Assembly (NCBI GenBank): GCA_001247695.2
Contig: LGRX02027141.1
Coordinates: forward strand, 1 to 64,000
Origin: Cymbomonas tetramitiformis
Lineage: Eukaryota > Chlorophyta > Pyramimonadophyceae > Pyramimonadales > Pyramimonadaceae
Direction of reading: 5' to 3'
DNA length: 64,000 bases
A model generated the notes under the pieces. The model was not told the origin of the DNA. It searched no databases and saw nothing but the letters and a program-made list of their open reading frames with translations. Every line of letters starts with the position of its first letter. Position 1 is the first letter of the stretch. Of this stretch, positions 43,700 to 55,639 are shown piece after piece. The translations under genes and the position numbers were made by a program.

Positions 43700-45990
43700 A
43701 ACAGTCGTTTTCGATCCAGCCTCCAGCCCTCGATTGCTTATATCGAAAATCGCGAAATTTCCAGCCTCCCAGTGATTTCGGTTTTTTTCGTTTGCTACGT
43801 TGATCTAACGACCCGAAATTAATTCGCGGGACCCAGGGGCACCCAGCCGATTGAATTGCTTAAAACTGGCCAATCGCGCACTAAGAAATGTGTCACCAGC
43901 TCCCATCGAGGCAGCTGCGATTGCTTAGCCCATTGCTTAGGAGGAGAAAAGAGTGTCAAAAGTCGCGGTGTCCGGTAGACGAAAGGCTCGTTTTGTTGCT
44001 GTCCCTCCCCCTGTTTTGAAAATGTGTATGTATACGCGCGCTTGAAGAAGTAGGCGGGCAATAGCCCACCTGCTAATATCTTGCCCATATGCCATATCAT
44101 AAGTGGCCACCTGCTAATATCCTACCCACTTGCCAATCATAGCTTCAGACCGGCTGCATTTCGGTCGCAAAAGCTATGAAATATCGGTCAATACTCATTC
44201 GCATGATATGACATGCATAGATAGCGCCGCAGGCTTTCTACAGTTGCTGAGTGATAGCGCGATCATCGATAGGCAAACGAAATACTGTATATGATGTAAA
44301 TTCGTGCATAAATAATGGTTAGGAATACAAGCGGAATCATACACCGCTCGGGAAGATACCAATGGCTTAGCCACTGTTAAGAACGCTGGAGTGCTGAATT
44401 GCAACAAAATCAGGAATTCTTCGCAAAGTCGGAGCAAATTTTCAGATTCCCCGCCATAAACTTGCCTCATACCGCATAGTCGCAAGGACAATTGAGGTCG
44501 CCCACGCCCGCAGCCACGAAACTGCAATCTCAAAGCTGCATCACGCGAGATAGCCATAAGCACGAAAGAAGAACGTCGCAAACCCATTCAATCGCCAAGC
44601 CCATAGAGGCGAAGACTACATCGAACACATTTAAAAACCAGGCACAGATTTCAAAAAGAATTAGCGGCGCATAGCTGCCAGCGAGTAAGACAAACTCGAA
44701 GTCGTGCAGGCGTTCAGGCGCAAATACGAAGCCAGTGCCATATAGAGGTAGAATTCCAAACAATCTCAAACCAGGATCCAAGTAAAAATAAGAATTCTCG
44801 ATACAATTTGTACGGTAAATCCACGAGTCGCAGGCGCAAAACGCACGCAAAATTGCTAACGCAACGACATCAAAGTTTCAAAGTAGGCAGGGTTTGCCTC
44901 ACTGGCGTTCGCTAAGTCGAAAATTAATCATTATTGCCAAACAGCACGTCGAGCTGAAATTCGTCCGCATTCGCAAAAGTAACATGGGAGTTGGAAGTCG
45001 CTTCCTCTGCCTCGCGACATACACGACGAACTACCAGGTTCCATTACTTTATTTGTGGCACACTGTGCCACAGTAGGAGGCCTCGCTCAGTAGCTCAAAA
45101 TTCCAAAACTCCAGATCAACGCGCCAAAGAAGACCTCGTATCAATTGACAATTCCGCTAAGGCAACTCGCGCCGGCTCAAGCACCATGGCGACACACGAG
45201 CTCGAAAGCACTGCACCCTGACAGGACGCTAGAGCACTGCGGGTGGGCGCTTTTAGGCCCTAAAAGCGCCCGATTTCCAGAATTCAGTATGAACTACAAT
45301 TACACAACGCGTTGAAGAAGAAATTCGCTGTCGTAAGCAAATAAAAGATAATTTATGTGGTCGTCACAAGCCGGTGAGCCGATAAAAGCCGTAACTGAAG
45401 TCGCGTTAGGGGAGGCCCCGGGTGAGCGTAACACACACTGCAGATTTCAAATAACATTGAAGCCGAAGTCACGGTGTAAAATCGCTGGAAAGGTCATAAG
45501 TCGAAAGTAAAATTTTTTGTGGAAGCGGTGGTGGTGGTGGTGGTGGTGGTGCGTAGCACACTGATACCATTTTGTAGGAGGCAGTACCAAACCTTCTACT
45601 TGATAGTGACTGTGAAACTACTGGTGGATCATATTATATAGTGCAGGGTTCTATATTATGCACTATATGAGACTAATCAAGCTATGTCGATTCTTAGGAT
45701 CTATGTCCAGACTCAATGCATATACTTGCATATAAGAATTAGGTTATATCTTTTGCCATATCGGCTGTATTTACTCTTGGGAACTCAATTGTTTCTTTGG
45801 CCTTGGCCATTACTTATTCACTCAACTCCCTGAGTTAATCCTAGTCAGCATGGCCAAGTCCCATTAACCTATCAGATGCTTCTACTACAGTATCATGCAG
45901 TATGAGGTGTCAGTGCTTCACTATGACACCTTCTTACACCGTACACTAGTACTATGTACTCCCACTAAGGGGGGTCTCTTCCTCAACAGG
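43700..45990. other. no supported gene; one perfect hairpin and a GGT run
   Basis: Several 60-130-codon frames occur but none has a recognisable domain. A 13-bp perfect hairpin (gggcgcttttagg / cctaaaagcgccc around one c) lies at 45245-45271. A (GGT)n run is at about 45527-45551. Confidence 0.5.
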
Positions 45991-46020
45991 GGTCTCGGGC
46001 GCTAATATCGTAAGGCGCGT

Positions 46021-46281
46021 ATGGCACTGCTAGCATGTATGACACTGCTGAGTCATCCGCGCATGACACAATATGTTGTCCTAGCACAAGGGCATTCCTA
46101 CGTCATCTCTCCAGATTTGATCTCCGAGCTTAGAGAGCTAAAGTTTTTTTTCGACGATGAGATTCTCGACCGAGAGGAGTTTGATTCTCAGAAACGTCGT
46201 TGCTTGGACAAGACTGTCCGCGTGCCAGTTTCCATTGACACCGAGATTCTGGAGGACACTGATTTCGTCGCGAGCCTATAA
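46021..46281 (+). CDS. small ORF with SHOCT-like helix, 86 aa
   Basis: ATG 46021. Residues ~32-60 (ISPDLISELRELKFFFDDEI followed by LDREEFDSQKRRCL) resemble the short L..LK.L.d.GiIt.eEF..kK..lL helix pair of SHOCT-type domains. The N-terminus is unremarkable. It precedes transposase remnants and could be a fragment of that unit. Weak call. Confidence 0.3.
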   Translation: MALLACMTLLSHPRMTQYVVLAQGHSYVISPDLISELRELKFFFDDEILDREEFDSQKRRCLDKTVRVPVSIDTEILEDTDFVASL

Positions 46282-46497
46282 ATCGTGACTTGATTCGAAA
46301 CGTGATTACTATGCACGATTTTCCCGCGCCACCCGACCGATCTCGCCCGACGGACTGACGCAGTTCCAGTTCTAGCCATCTATTCGTTGCGTCAGGTCTG
46401 TTCGACAGCCCACAATTTTCACTCCCCCGCAAAGCCGTTTTTCAGCTTCCGGCAACACTACTGGTTCGTTCTTTCAGCAGACATCATACCGACAATA

Positions 46498-47559
46498 TGG
46501 GCCGACGGAAGAAAGAGCTCTCATCGAAGCAACAAACACTTGCCGTCCAACAGTTTCCGGTGTTGAAGAAACCCCTAGATCAAGATCGGATGATAAATAT
46601 TCCGGAGATGAGAAATACTCCGGAGTCACGCGTCACGCGAATGTGATAGTGGAGATGAGAAATATTCCGGAGATGAGAAGCCTCCCACGTGCTTGCGTGC
46701 GGCCTATCGCGGGAAATGAATGCAATGTGAATTGAACTTAAAACGTTCACCGCATATTGAGTGTAAATCACCCCTCGGATTTTAATTGATTGATTGATTG
46801 ATTATAATCGAAAATTCGAAATATGGGTACTAATCACAACAGTAATCATGATTTTTTATTTGATTAGGCCTTATTTCCTACTAAAAATCAAGTCATGATT
46901 TGGACCAACCCCGTACTAATCAAGTCATGAGTTGGACGATCGCGGTACTAGTCAAGTCATGATTCGGACCTTCGCCGTACTAATCAAATTATGATTTAAG
47001 CATTTTAAAACTAATCAAGTCTAATCAAAGTATTCATGAAGAGCCCTGGAGCACACCTGTCAAGCACGACGGAAATTTCGTAAAGATAACTTCGTGCGAA
47101 GGTCAAGAGGCACGAGAGCTTTTGTTGAAGGACATTGTGAGACGGTGTGACTAGTCCCCACTACTGTTTTTTTTTTTTTTTTTTTGGGGGGTGCCGTTGG
47201 AGTACATAGCTATGACTTGCCGTGGGTTGAGAGCATTTGTCGCAAGACATCGTTTGTGTGACTTCCGTATTATGATCCCCACTGCACTTTTATTTTTATT
47301 TTACCAACATCGGAGTTCGTTGTGATTTGCTTGCAGCTTTCACACGGAATTGAGTGATTGCAAGTTGGAGGACTTCGCGGTGGCTTCATTTCTTGACCCT
47401 CGCTACAAGGCCCTAGACTTTCGGGGCCTTGAGCAATGGCAAGGGGGCAATTTGAAAGCGACCGTAGTAATGGAGTGGGCACGTAAGGCATACGATGCTG
47501 ACTGGAAGCCAAAGGAAGTAGCAAGATCTAGTGCACCTTTGGTAGTTCCAAAGACATAA
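46498..47559 (+). pseudogene. hAT-like transposase remnant
   Basis: A basic start at 46498 (MGRRKKELSSKQQTLAVQQ) stops after ~50 codons. About 850 bp later, 47350-47559 encodes LEDFAVASFLDPRYKALDF, the DPRYK-type block found just before the dimerisation region of hAT transposases, then a stop. The piece starts after a CTTGCAG|CTTTCACACGG acceptor-like site. Whether the two ends belong to one gene is inferred from spacing only; between them lie short aagtcatgattYgga repeats (46900-47000) and a poly-T run (47167-47190). Confidence 0.5.
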
Positions 47560-47639
47560 GTGTCCAACCTAGTCTCGTTCTTAGATGACGAGGATGAGGA
47601 GCTGACTGAAGCAGCACAGCAAGCGACGGCTGAGAGTCT

Positions 47640-48311
47640 GACGGTGGGGCATCCCAGTACTGCGGTGGAGGGGGCGGGTGTACCGGGATATAAAGCCCGA
47701 TCGGTGCATTGTGAAGCCCTTGCCGAGCACGGTGCCTGCCGTGCCGGCGCCGCAGAAGTGAATGCAGGCTCGCTGGTGGTTGCCTCAGCAGCACCACCAA
47801 TCTCCAGGCCGGTGTGGTCCGGTGCACATGCCTCGCCAAGAGTGGCAGCTGAGAGTGGCGCCGCGGTGGCGCAAACACAGAGGAATGCACACACCATCAC
47901 CGCAATTGCCGAGGATCGGCCAAACCCCCAAGGCGGTGCACCGCATCCCCGACGAGATGCTGGAGGCTGCGGGACCGCATCCTCACCGTCAATAGGGTCA
48001 TACCCAGCTGCAGACCCGTCCGCGTCGCCGTCGCAAGAGTCGGTCTCCGACTCGGCGTGCATGTACCGCATCGCCAAGCCCTTGCCCTCAGCCGTGATCG
48101 AGAGTCCCCCCATCCGCGCGATCCGGTCCGCAAAGCAGAGGTCGGGCTCGTGCGCGTGTATGGGGTCCACCGGCATCATGTCACCGACGTCGGTCACCTC
48201 CGACTCATCCGGGTAAACATGCGTGATTGCCGCCGGCGGTGGAGCCGGCGGTGAGTCCTCCCGGACATGCGTGCAAGCGGCAGCCGAGATCCCGCTCTCG
48301 ACACCACCCAC
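47640..48311 (-). pseudogene. C-terminal gag fragment, retroelement copy B
   Basis: The minus-strand frame from 48311 matches copy C nearly residue for residue: GISAAACTHVREDSPPAPPP, DLCFADRIARMGGLSITAEG, RGCGAPPWGFGRSSAIAVMV, then the hydrophobic segment. Below ~47760 the frame shifts, and a different frame shows the Pro-rich tail (RQGLHNAPIGLYIPVHPPPP). The N-terminal gag half and zinc knuckle are missing; 5' of the fragment comes a 73-bp minisatellite and then the leader and LTR. The junction with the hAT remnant is not resolved exactly. Confidence 0.7.
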
Positions 48312-48324
48312 CGTACGTGCGTGC

Positions 48325-48540
48325 CTCAGATATACGGGGGAGCCTCAGATATCAGGCTCCGACGTGTCCCGACTCCGTCGGAGCCGCGGGCTCGCAGCCT
48401 CCGTCTCCGGGGGAGCCTCAAAATTCAGGCTCCGATCTGCCCCGTATCCAACGGAGCCGCGTAGCCGTGGCCTCCGTCTCTGATGGAACCAGCGAATACC
48501 AGGCTCCGACGGAGACGGTCTGGCTCCGTTGTTGACACTG
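48325..48540. repeat. ~73-bp minisatellite, three units
   Basis: Units starting gggggagcctcagatatcag lie near 48336 and 48409, with a more degenerate one near 48482; each contains caggctccga and cctccgtctc. It replaces the N-terminal gag sequence of copy B. Confidence 0.75.
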
Positions 48541-48840
48541 ATTCACTGGAAAGCTGCGGCGCACAAAAGCCTCCAAACGTGCATGTGGATTAAATAACGC
48601 GGCCAAGGAACGTGGTGTCGGATCCGACCAAAATTCCAACGTCTACCAACGCGTAGCAAGGAAAAAATAAGCGGCCACGTGCACGAGCCCTCCGCAAATC
48701 CAATCAACCAGTCACGTAACTAGGCCATACCGCTCCGCCGCGCCTCTAGAGGAGCCCCTCACTCCATCTCAATCGTCGTTGTTTAGCCAGACATGGCCAA
48801 ACGTCGCAGTGTCTAAACAAAGAGTGCGTGGGGCCAAACC

Positions 48841-49021
48841 TGTTGGATATACCCCTAGGACCCGGGATGTATTCACTCAGTGATAGGTTTTCTCAGAATG
48901 TATTAAAGCTGATAAGTCAACCCGTTATATGGGCATAAACAGTTAGGGTTCAGGTTCGGGTGACAGTCATACACACTACTATAGGAAGAGTCACAAAGTA
49001 AGCGGTGTGACTATTCCAGCA
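48841..49021 (-). repeat. 181-bp LTR of copy B, head-to-head with copy C
   Basis: The sequence from tgttggatatacccctagga to ctattccagca is the complement of the copy C LTR with scattered differences (for example AGTCACACCGCTTACTTTG versus GCTTGCTTTG). On the minus strand it is followed by ggtttggccccacgcactct, the same leader as copy C. Only 168 bp separate it from the copy C LTR. Confidence 0.8.
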
Positions 49022-49189
49022 CAGATCAGCAGATGCTGCATTCGCATTCCTCCTCCTCGAGGAGTGCCACGGTTCGGCCTTACCTCTTCTCCAGAAACGA
49101 AACGAAACGAGAGATGACATGACGAAACCGACCGGGCAGGTATGACATGTACCTAGCGCGGGGGTTGAATAGGCGCTCCCTTAACGTCT

Positions 49190-49370
49190 TGCTGGAACAG
49201 TCACACCGCTTGCTTTGTGACTCTTCCTATAGTAGTGTGTATGACTGTCACCCGAACCCGAACCCTAACTGTTTATGCCCGTTATATCGGGTTAACTTAT
49301 CAACTTTATTACATTCTGAGAAAACCTTCACTGAGTGAATATATCCCGAGTCCTAGGGGTATATCCAACA
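49190..49370 (+). repeat. 5' LTR of copy C
   Basis: 181 bp, TG...CA ends. It differs from the 3' LTR by c versus a within cttca(c/a)tgagtg. Confidence 0.85.
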
Positions 49371-50032
49371 GGTTTGGCCCCACGCACTCTTTATTTAGAC
49401 ACTGCGGATTTTAGCCATGTCTGGCTAAACAGCGACGCTTGAGATGGAGTGAGGGGTTCCGCTAGAGGCGCGGCGGAGCGGTATGGCCTAGCTGATGCCT
49501 GGTTGATTGGACTTACGGGAAGCTTGTGCACGAGGCGGACTCATTTTCCTCGCTTCGCGTTGGTTGACGTTGGAAATTTTGGTCGGATCCGACACCACTT
49601 TCCTTGGCCGCGTCACTCTGCATCCACATGCATGTGGGGAGATCTTTACGCCGCGGCTTTCCCTTGTTTTCCTCGACAACCGCATTACGACTTTTGGCCG
49701 CCGCTCCTTCCGCACCTCGTCCCATTTTCCCTCACTTCGTCTCTACAGTCTCTTTCACCATGGTTGCGACTAGATTGACCTCAAGTATGGCGTCTCGCCG
49801 ACGCTCTTTAGCTACGATTTTCGACTCCGCTGCTGCACGTAATTCCGTCACGCCGGCTACGCCGGCGCCTGCTGGTGTTCCAGCTGCGAACTCCGCCCAA
49901 GCCATATTCTTGGCGGGTGTTCGCTCGCTCACGCGTGAGCGCTTCGACGAGAGCGTGGCGAAGCACGTCATCCGGAAATGCTTTCCCGACAAGCATGACC
50001 GATTTACGGGTACGGAGTCGAACGCTCAGGTG

Positions 50033-50759
50033 TAAGGCTGCGGAATTACCGGTAATTTTGAAACGGGGTCGGGTAATACCGGGTAATTACCAAGTAATAC
50101 AGTAATCACCCACCTGTAAGAAAACAGAGAAATCCAGGTCAGTCAGCTTTTCTCATCGAGTTGGGTACCCCCCCGCCAGCGTCAGCGTCATAAGAGAACG
50201 CTATGGATAGTGGACCGCGATCTCGTGAGCCAGCCAGCGAATTCCATAACCATCCACGTGGACACCTTCCCTAGCCAGCCCGTTCTCTTAAGGTGTTCAT
50301 TTTCCGAGAAAATGGACCCTGAGAGCCGTGCGCAGCTTAAAGAATTAAAGCAAGATTTTGATGACGATATTATATATCTGAAACAGACTATCAGGAACTT
50401 AAACCTTTAAGACAAGTTTTGTGCAAAAAATCATGAAAACCCATCAAATATACCATATTTGTCAATTTCCCGGCAAAGTTTTCTTAGTTTAAGAAATGCC
50501 TCTCCAGCTAGGCAGCCAGCGGTCATTTTCCTTATTTCAGGCCATCTCATAAGTCGGAAAATCCAGCCAGCTTTTCTCATCGAGTTGGGTACCCGAAACG
50601 CTGGCTATTTCCTTAACGTCGAGTTTCCTTAAATGTGAGTGATTACTGTACCAGGTAATTTTACCAGGTAATCGCTAGGGGGATCGGGTAATACCAGGTA
50701 ATTACATGATACTTAAAAAATTACCAGTAATTACCCAAAAAAATTACTCCGCAGCCTTA
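50033..50759. mobile_element. hAT-like MITE split by a mariner-like element
   Basis: Termini TAAGGCTGCGGA / TCCGCAGCCTTA, flanked by an exact 8-bp duplication CTCAGGTG (50025-50032, 50760-50767). Without its own nested insertion the MITE is only ~176 bp, made largely of GGTAATTACC-type words. The 8-bp duplication and TAAGG start resemble the larger TAAGGGGCGTA element at 29238. Confidence 0.8.
50100..50648. mobile_element. non-autonomous Tc1/mariner-like element (copy 2)
   Basis: CAGTAATCACCCA...TGAGTGATTACTG flanked by TA on both sides, inserted into the MITE. It is homologous along its length to 3241-3839, with an internal short frame MDPESRAQLKELKQDFDDDI that stops after ~32 codons. Confidence 0.75.
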
Positions 50760-53029
50760 CTCAGGTGCTCCTCTCCAAGCTGGTGCCTGCTATCCAGGAG
50801 GCATTCGAGGCCGAGGACTCGCTGTTTGCCCCTATGTTCGACTTGGAGGACCCCACGTTGGCCGTGCGGCCCGAGGCCAACAAGCTCCTCTTCTCAACTC
50901 TCGAGCTCATTGTGATTCCCGCCTCTCCAGCGGGTGACTGGCTCGAGGCGTCTGCGGCCTTGCACCCTCTGGACGGCAAGCGAGCCCTGCTGGAGCTCGC
51001 GCGGCGTCTGCTGGACTCCGGTGCACCCTTCCAGGGGACATCGGACCTCCTTGGCGTCCGCTTTAAGCCCCACACCGACCCGTCACGGACTTCAACGCGG
51101 CCTTACGGTCCGCCAAGAGGCGCAACACTCTCGACGATGACGAGGTGAAGGAGCTGTTCCTCGCGGCGCTGGACCCGGGATTCTACGCGCCGGTGGTGTC
51201 ACGACTCTTCACACACCAGCAGCGGGCGGCCGTGGACCTCCTCACCATCCAGCAATGGGTCCTCGAGTGCTACGCCCGACACGTGGCAGCCGGTACGCAC
51301 ACTGCCTCGTTCACCTTGTCCGCGGCAGCCGTGGCCACTGACGGCGACACCCCGCAGCTGTCCGACCTCACGGCCATCATCCTCGACGTGAAGCGGCAGC
51401 TGAAGGTCCTCACGGACAAGGTCAACGGGCGGGGTTTTACCCCGCGAGCGGACAAGAACAAGATCGGCAACGGGGGAGGCGGCTACGGTGTTCGTTTTGC
51501 GGCAGGTGACCTCCCGACGGGGGGAAACTGGCCGTAGTCGCAGGTGAGGAAGCGCGTTGCTTTCCACAAGGGCAGCGGTGACTTCATCCCGTTCTGCCAG
51601 AATTCCACGTGCAAGAAAGACGAAGCCCGCCACTGGCACCGCGACTGCCCGAACGGCGGCAAGCACGGCGCTGGGGGAAGCTTCCACAGCTTCTCCCTAA
51701 GTGACATCGAGAACGACTTGCTGGCGGAGCAGTTTCAGACGGCCATGGACGAGCACGACGGCGAGCGGTTCGATGCGCTCTGCCTTCTAGCGGGAGGTAG
51801 GCCGGAGATGCTCGACGGCGTTTCGGCGTGTGCCTTCGGACTCGAGCCGGAGCGGGAGCACGGTGCGTTGCAGGACTTCCTACCCTACTACCAGCCTGCC
51901 ACCCACATGGGGGGCTTCACAGTGGGTGGTGTGGCAGACGGGATCTCGGCTGCCGCTTGCACGCATGTCCGCGAGGACGCACCGCCGGCGCCACCGCCGG
52001 CGGCAATCACGCATGTTTACCCGGACGAGTCGGAGGCGTCCGACGCCGGTGACATGATGCCGGTGGACCCCATGCACGCGCACGAGCCCGACCTCTGCTT
52101 TGCGGACAAGATCGCGCGGATGGGGGGACTCTCGATCACGGCTGAGGGCAAGGACTTCGCGATGCGGTACATGCACGCCGAGTCGGAGACCGACTCTTGC
52201 GACGGCGACGTAGACGACTCTGCAGCTGGGTGTGACTCTATTTACGGTGAGGATGCGGTCCCGCGCCCTACAGCATCTCGTCCGGGATGCGGTGCACCGC
52301 CTTGGGGGTTTGCCCGCTCTTCGGCGATTGCGGTAATGCTTTGTGCGTTCTTTTGTGTATGCGCCACCGCGGCGCCACTCACAGCTGCCGCCCCTGGCGA
52401 GGCATGTGCACCGGACCACACCGGCCTGGAGGTCGGTGGTGCTGCTGAGACAAACGACAACGAGCCTGCATTCACTTTTGCGGCGCCGGCTGCTATCCCG
52501 CCGCATCGGCAGACGCGGTATCGGGAGCTGCGACAGGGGTTCCACACTCTCCGCAATGTCCCGCGGCCGCCATGGCTGTATAATCCCGACCCTGATTATG
52601 TTCCACAATCACCACCTTACCCGCCACCGCCGTACTCGTCCGATGACGAGGAGAAGAGCTCTGGGGACCATGCGGCTGTGCACGACGATCGACAAGATTC
52701 AGATTCCTTTTCTGGCTCTACGAATGATTCAAACACGGCATCGACAACTCCAATTCACGGCACCATGGCTGTGCTGCGGGCTGGCACAGCAGTGCCACCG
52801 CCAACTAGTGGCTAGCAAGTTAATCATGCCGCTCCTGCACAGTGAGATTGACCGTAGCTGTATGTGCAGAGGGGTCCGATCACGGACCGGTTTCAGATTT
52901 ACAACTCTTGACTGGGAACCGCCCTGCCAGAAAGGACAGGCCTTCCCTTAGAGCCCAATTTCCACCGCTGTAGATGGTGTTTGTTCACGGGTTTCACCTT
53001 CGGCTAGCCAGTCACCACACTAGGTGGTG

Positions 53030-53210
53030 TGCTGGAACAGTCACACCGCTTGCTTTGTGACTCTTCCTATAGTAGTGTGTATGACTGTCACCCGAACCCG
53101 AACCCTAACTGTTTATGCCCGTTATATCGGGTTAACTTATCAACTTTATTACATTCTGAGAAAACCTTCAATGAGTGAATATATCCCGAGTCCTAGGGGT
53201 ATATCCAACA
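53030..53210 (+). repeat. 3' LTR of copy C
   Basis: Direct repeat of 49190-49370. It is preceded by gtcaccacactaggtggtg, a short hairpin-like end of the internal region that is also recognisable in copy A near 6700-6725. Confidence 0.85.
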
Positions 53211-53862
53211 CGTCTTGTGGTTCAGAATTACCCTATGATGCACACGCAAATATACTGAAAATGTAAAATAGAGCTCAATATCAACAAAGTCCCGCCTGAA
53301 GTGTGCAACCGACAATGAAATAAACAACGGTTCACCAAATCAGCTACAGACCTACAGTAATCAAGCAATTCCCACCGGGAGTGACCCAACAAACAGAATT
53401 TGTGAGGAGTCGAATGAAAAATCTCCCCAAAACAAACTTACGAAAATACCTTATCTATCGCTGCCTATTTTGGAACTTGATTGACATAAAAATGCAGACA
53501 TTTTATAACTAGTGCTAAGTTTCATGCCACCTCTCACACTGAGTGCAATCGGATAAAACGTGTATCCAAAGTCGAGCAAATTATGGAAAGGCATACCGGT
53601 CACTACTCTATATAATCAATAGCCGTGAATCATGGGCATACGTGACGAACGGCCTCACGCACAGGTTCATAATATCTTCCTATGACTTAGTATTCCTCAT
53701 CCAGCTTAAGTTGTGGACCTGCCATTTTCACTGCTGTCAAGGCAGCCTTTACTTCTTATTTTTTGGGGATAGATTCGGGATTTTCAATTCAGTTGGCTTC
53801 AGCTTCTCTCTCAGTGCTCTTCACGGAATCGTTGTTGGGTTCAAGCTGATTAATGCATAGTT
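53211..53862. other. no supported gene
   Basis: AT-rich sequence downstream of the bestrophin gene and right of copy C. A 105-codon plus-strand frame is present but featureless. Confidence 0.5.
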
Positions 53863-55599
53863 TCATGTGCCTGAGCGAGGCCCAGGAGATCTCTTATACT
53901 TGAAACTCAGCGGACGTTCATCTTCAGAGGCAATCCTGTACATCAAATCAGAGTATTGTGACCGCTGCCGGGTCGACGATGCAGTCATATGCGCGTAAGG
54001 TGGACCGAGATCTTCTCGGTTGGCCTCAAGCTCCTGCTCCTGCTCGTCTGACGGAAAGTCTGGTGGCATACTTCCAATTATCCGACCCGACCCTTTTTCC
54101 GTGTCGACGATGTAGTGCATCACCGATAGATCCTCGATTTCGGATCCAAACGGCTCTTGCATCCGCTCAGCTATAATCCGCAGTCCAATGAAGAATAATC
54201 CATTAAACATGATAAGAAGCGTGCCCATGAACTCATGGGGCTTGCTGGTATTCGCTGCACTTTCATCTGTCGCCAAAGCATAGCTATATAACGGCAAGTA
54301 CACATACCTGCGCCCCACACGTGTTTGCCCCGACGGTGAGCCAATTGTGACCCACAGATCGAATGTGGCACTTCAGATGTATGAGGTCAAGCTCACTGTC
54401 AAAATCAACAAGGTTGTATTGTACTAGGAAACATTGAAGTGCAGCTGTAAGCAAAATTTCTGCAAGTTCAGCTGTAAGCAAAATTTCTGAATGCACACTT
54501 TTAGAAGCACAGCATATAAATGGACCATCGAAACACTTTTGGGTTTACGTTGTAAGGTTGCGTACGTCATAAGTGCAATAAGGTGCACATAAAGGAATGG
54601 CAACGGCTGGTCAGCCAAGTCATAGAGCTTGGCGTAACTTGCTCTTAAAGCAATAACCTTCTCGACAAGGTGCCCCTGATTCGACGAGGGATTGATCCTC
54701 CCAGCTTTGCACTCTGCCGAAAGGTGAATGCAGATCCACGAGATAATTTCGCGGGATGCACCGCCGCCACCTTCCAGGTCAAGGCTTATGAGTCGTTCAT
54801 TCTCCTCGTCTGTCAGCAACTGTTTGTTCTCTTGTATGATATCCCAGAAATGTTCCTTTCCATACGCAGGGCTGAGCCCGACGTATGCTAGAGCATGGGC
54901 TGCGTTGAGATATCGGTAAAGGCGCAGTATTGCATAACGACTATCCATACACCCACGTGCGATGCACAGTGTGTCAAAAATCCTTCCTTGACAGGCCATT
55001 GCCTCTGAATATTGGTTATGAAAGCGACCGTACATTATCCTTGTAAAAAATACGAGAAAGAAAGAGAAAAATCCTCCCATGGTGCTCACTCCCGATAGAC
55101 TCACTGGCAATTGGCACTCTTGTCCCGCCTTGAACTCCGTGAAATGGAGAGCCAGACGAAGCGCCCAATACAACACGATACTGAACAAAAACAGAGTACT
55201 TCTAGCGATGTGCGGGAGGACCGTTCCTCGCCAGGATAACACGACCGAGGTGCTGGTCAGAGGTGTTATAAGCGCCTTCTTCAGAAGCGTCCTGCGCTCG
55301 CCCTCAATCCGCACTAGATGTTCGCAGTCTTGGATGAAGCTCTTCTCTCCAACGGTTCGAGCGAAAGCGGAGGTACGAGCACGCACGACGTCCGTGTATT
55401 TGCTGAGCCGAGTTTTTCGATGTAATTGTCTATTAAATTTGTGCGCCAACACTGCAGAACCGATGCTGGGCTGATTCTCGCGACTTCGCAACTTCAAAGG
55501 TCTTTCAAGATCATGGTCTTCGGTGTCTGGTCCCCCACCGCCGGGCTCCACGGCGGTCTGGTCTGTGCTACTTACATATGGAATGCAGATTCCCTCCAT
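53863..55599 (-). CDS. bestrophin-like anion channel, two exons, ~492 aa
   Basis: Exon 1 is 55599-54566 and exon 2 is 54307-53863; GTACGC..GGGCGCAG intron, phase 2 at both sides, joining HLIALMT to YVYLPLYSYALA. The N-terminal ~120 residues are a basic, Pro/Gly-rich cytosolic lead with no clear transit peptide. Then come hydrophobic segments (STLFLFSIVLYWALRLAL; GGFFSFFLVFFTRIMYGRFHNQY), the helical domain with LRLYRYLNAAHALAYVGLSP and GGGASREIISWI, a re-entrant region (LRASYAKLYDLADQPLPF), and in exon 2 GTLLIMFNGLFFIGLRIIAERMQEPFG, the family's C-terminal block before the Glu-rich calcium-clasp-like region (SEIEDLSVMHYIV). It would form a chloride/bicarbonate-conducting pentamer in a membrane. 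It is the only clear cellular gene in the window. Confidence 0.75.
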
Positions 55600-55639
55600 G
55601 TCGAAGGTTCTTCGTGTAATAGGTGCACTGCTACATGTT

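Larger units (their letters stand above)
49760..52815 (+). pseudogene. gag-like gene of copy C, interrupted
   Basis: Start ATG 49760 (MVATRLTSSMASRRRS). The frame runs to NAQV at 50032, is cut by the 50033-50759 insertion, and resumes as LLSKLVPAIQEAF; removing the insertion with one 8-bp duplication restores the frame. A helical gag region follows (DGKRALLELARRLLDSG), then a frameshift near 51130 and a TAG near 51536. The zinc knuckle is CQNSTCKKDEARHWHRDCP (CX4C-X6-HX4C). Beyond it come HVREDAPPAPPPAA, CGAPPWGF, a hydrophobic segment (IAVMLCAFFCVCATAAPL) and a Pro-rich SSDDE tail. The insertion, frameshift and stop make it inactive as it stands. Confidence 0.75.
49190..53210 (+). mobile_element. 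complete gag-only LTR element (copy C, TR-GAG type)
   Basis: LTRs 49190-49370 and 53030-53210 (181 bp each) start TGCTGGAACAG, end ATATCCAACA and differ at one base seen. A 5-bp duplication CGTCT flanks the element (49185-49189, 53211-53215). The interior has a gag-like gene and no protease, RT or integrase, matching terminal-repeat elements with a gag gene (TR-GAG). The sequence after the 5' LTR (ggtttggccccacgc) is the expected primer-binding region. A MITE with a nested mariner-like element interrupts gag. Confidence 0.85.

Noticed and set aside
49255..49270. Telomere-like cccgaacccgaaccctaac
   Set aside because: It is a fixed part of the 181-bp LTR and occurs once per LTR, not as an array.
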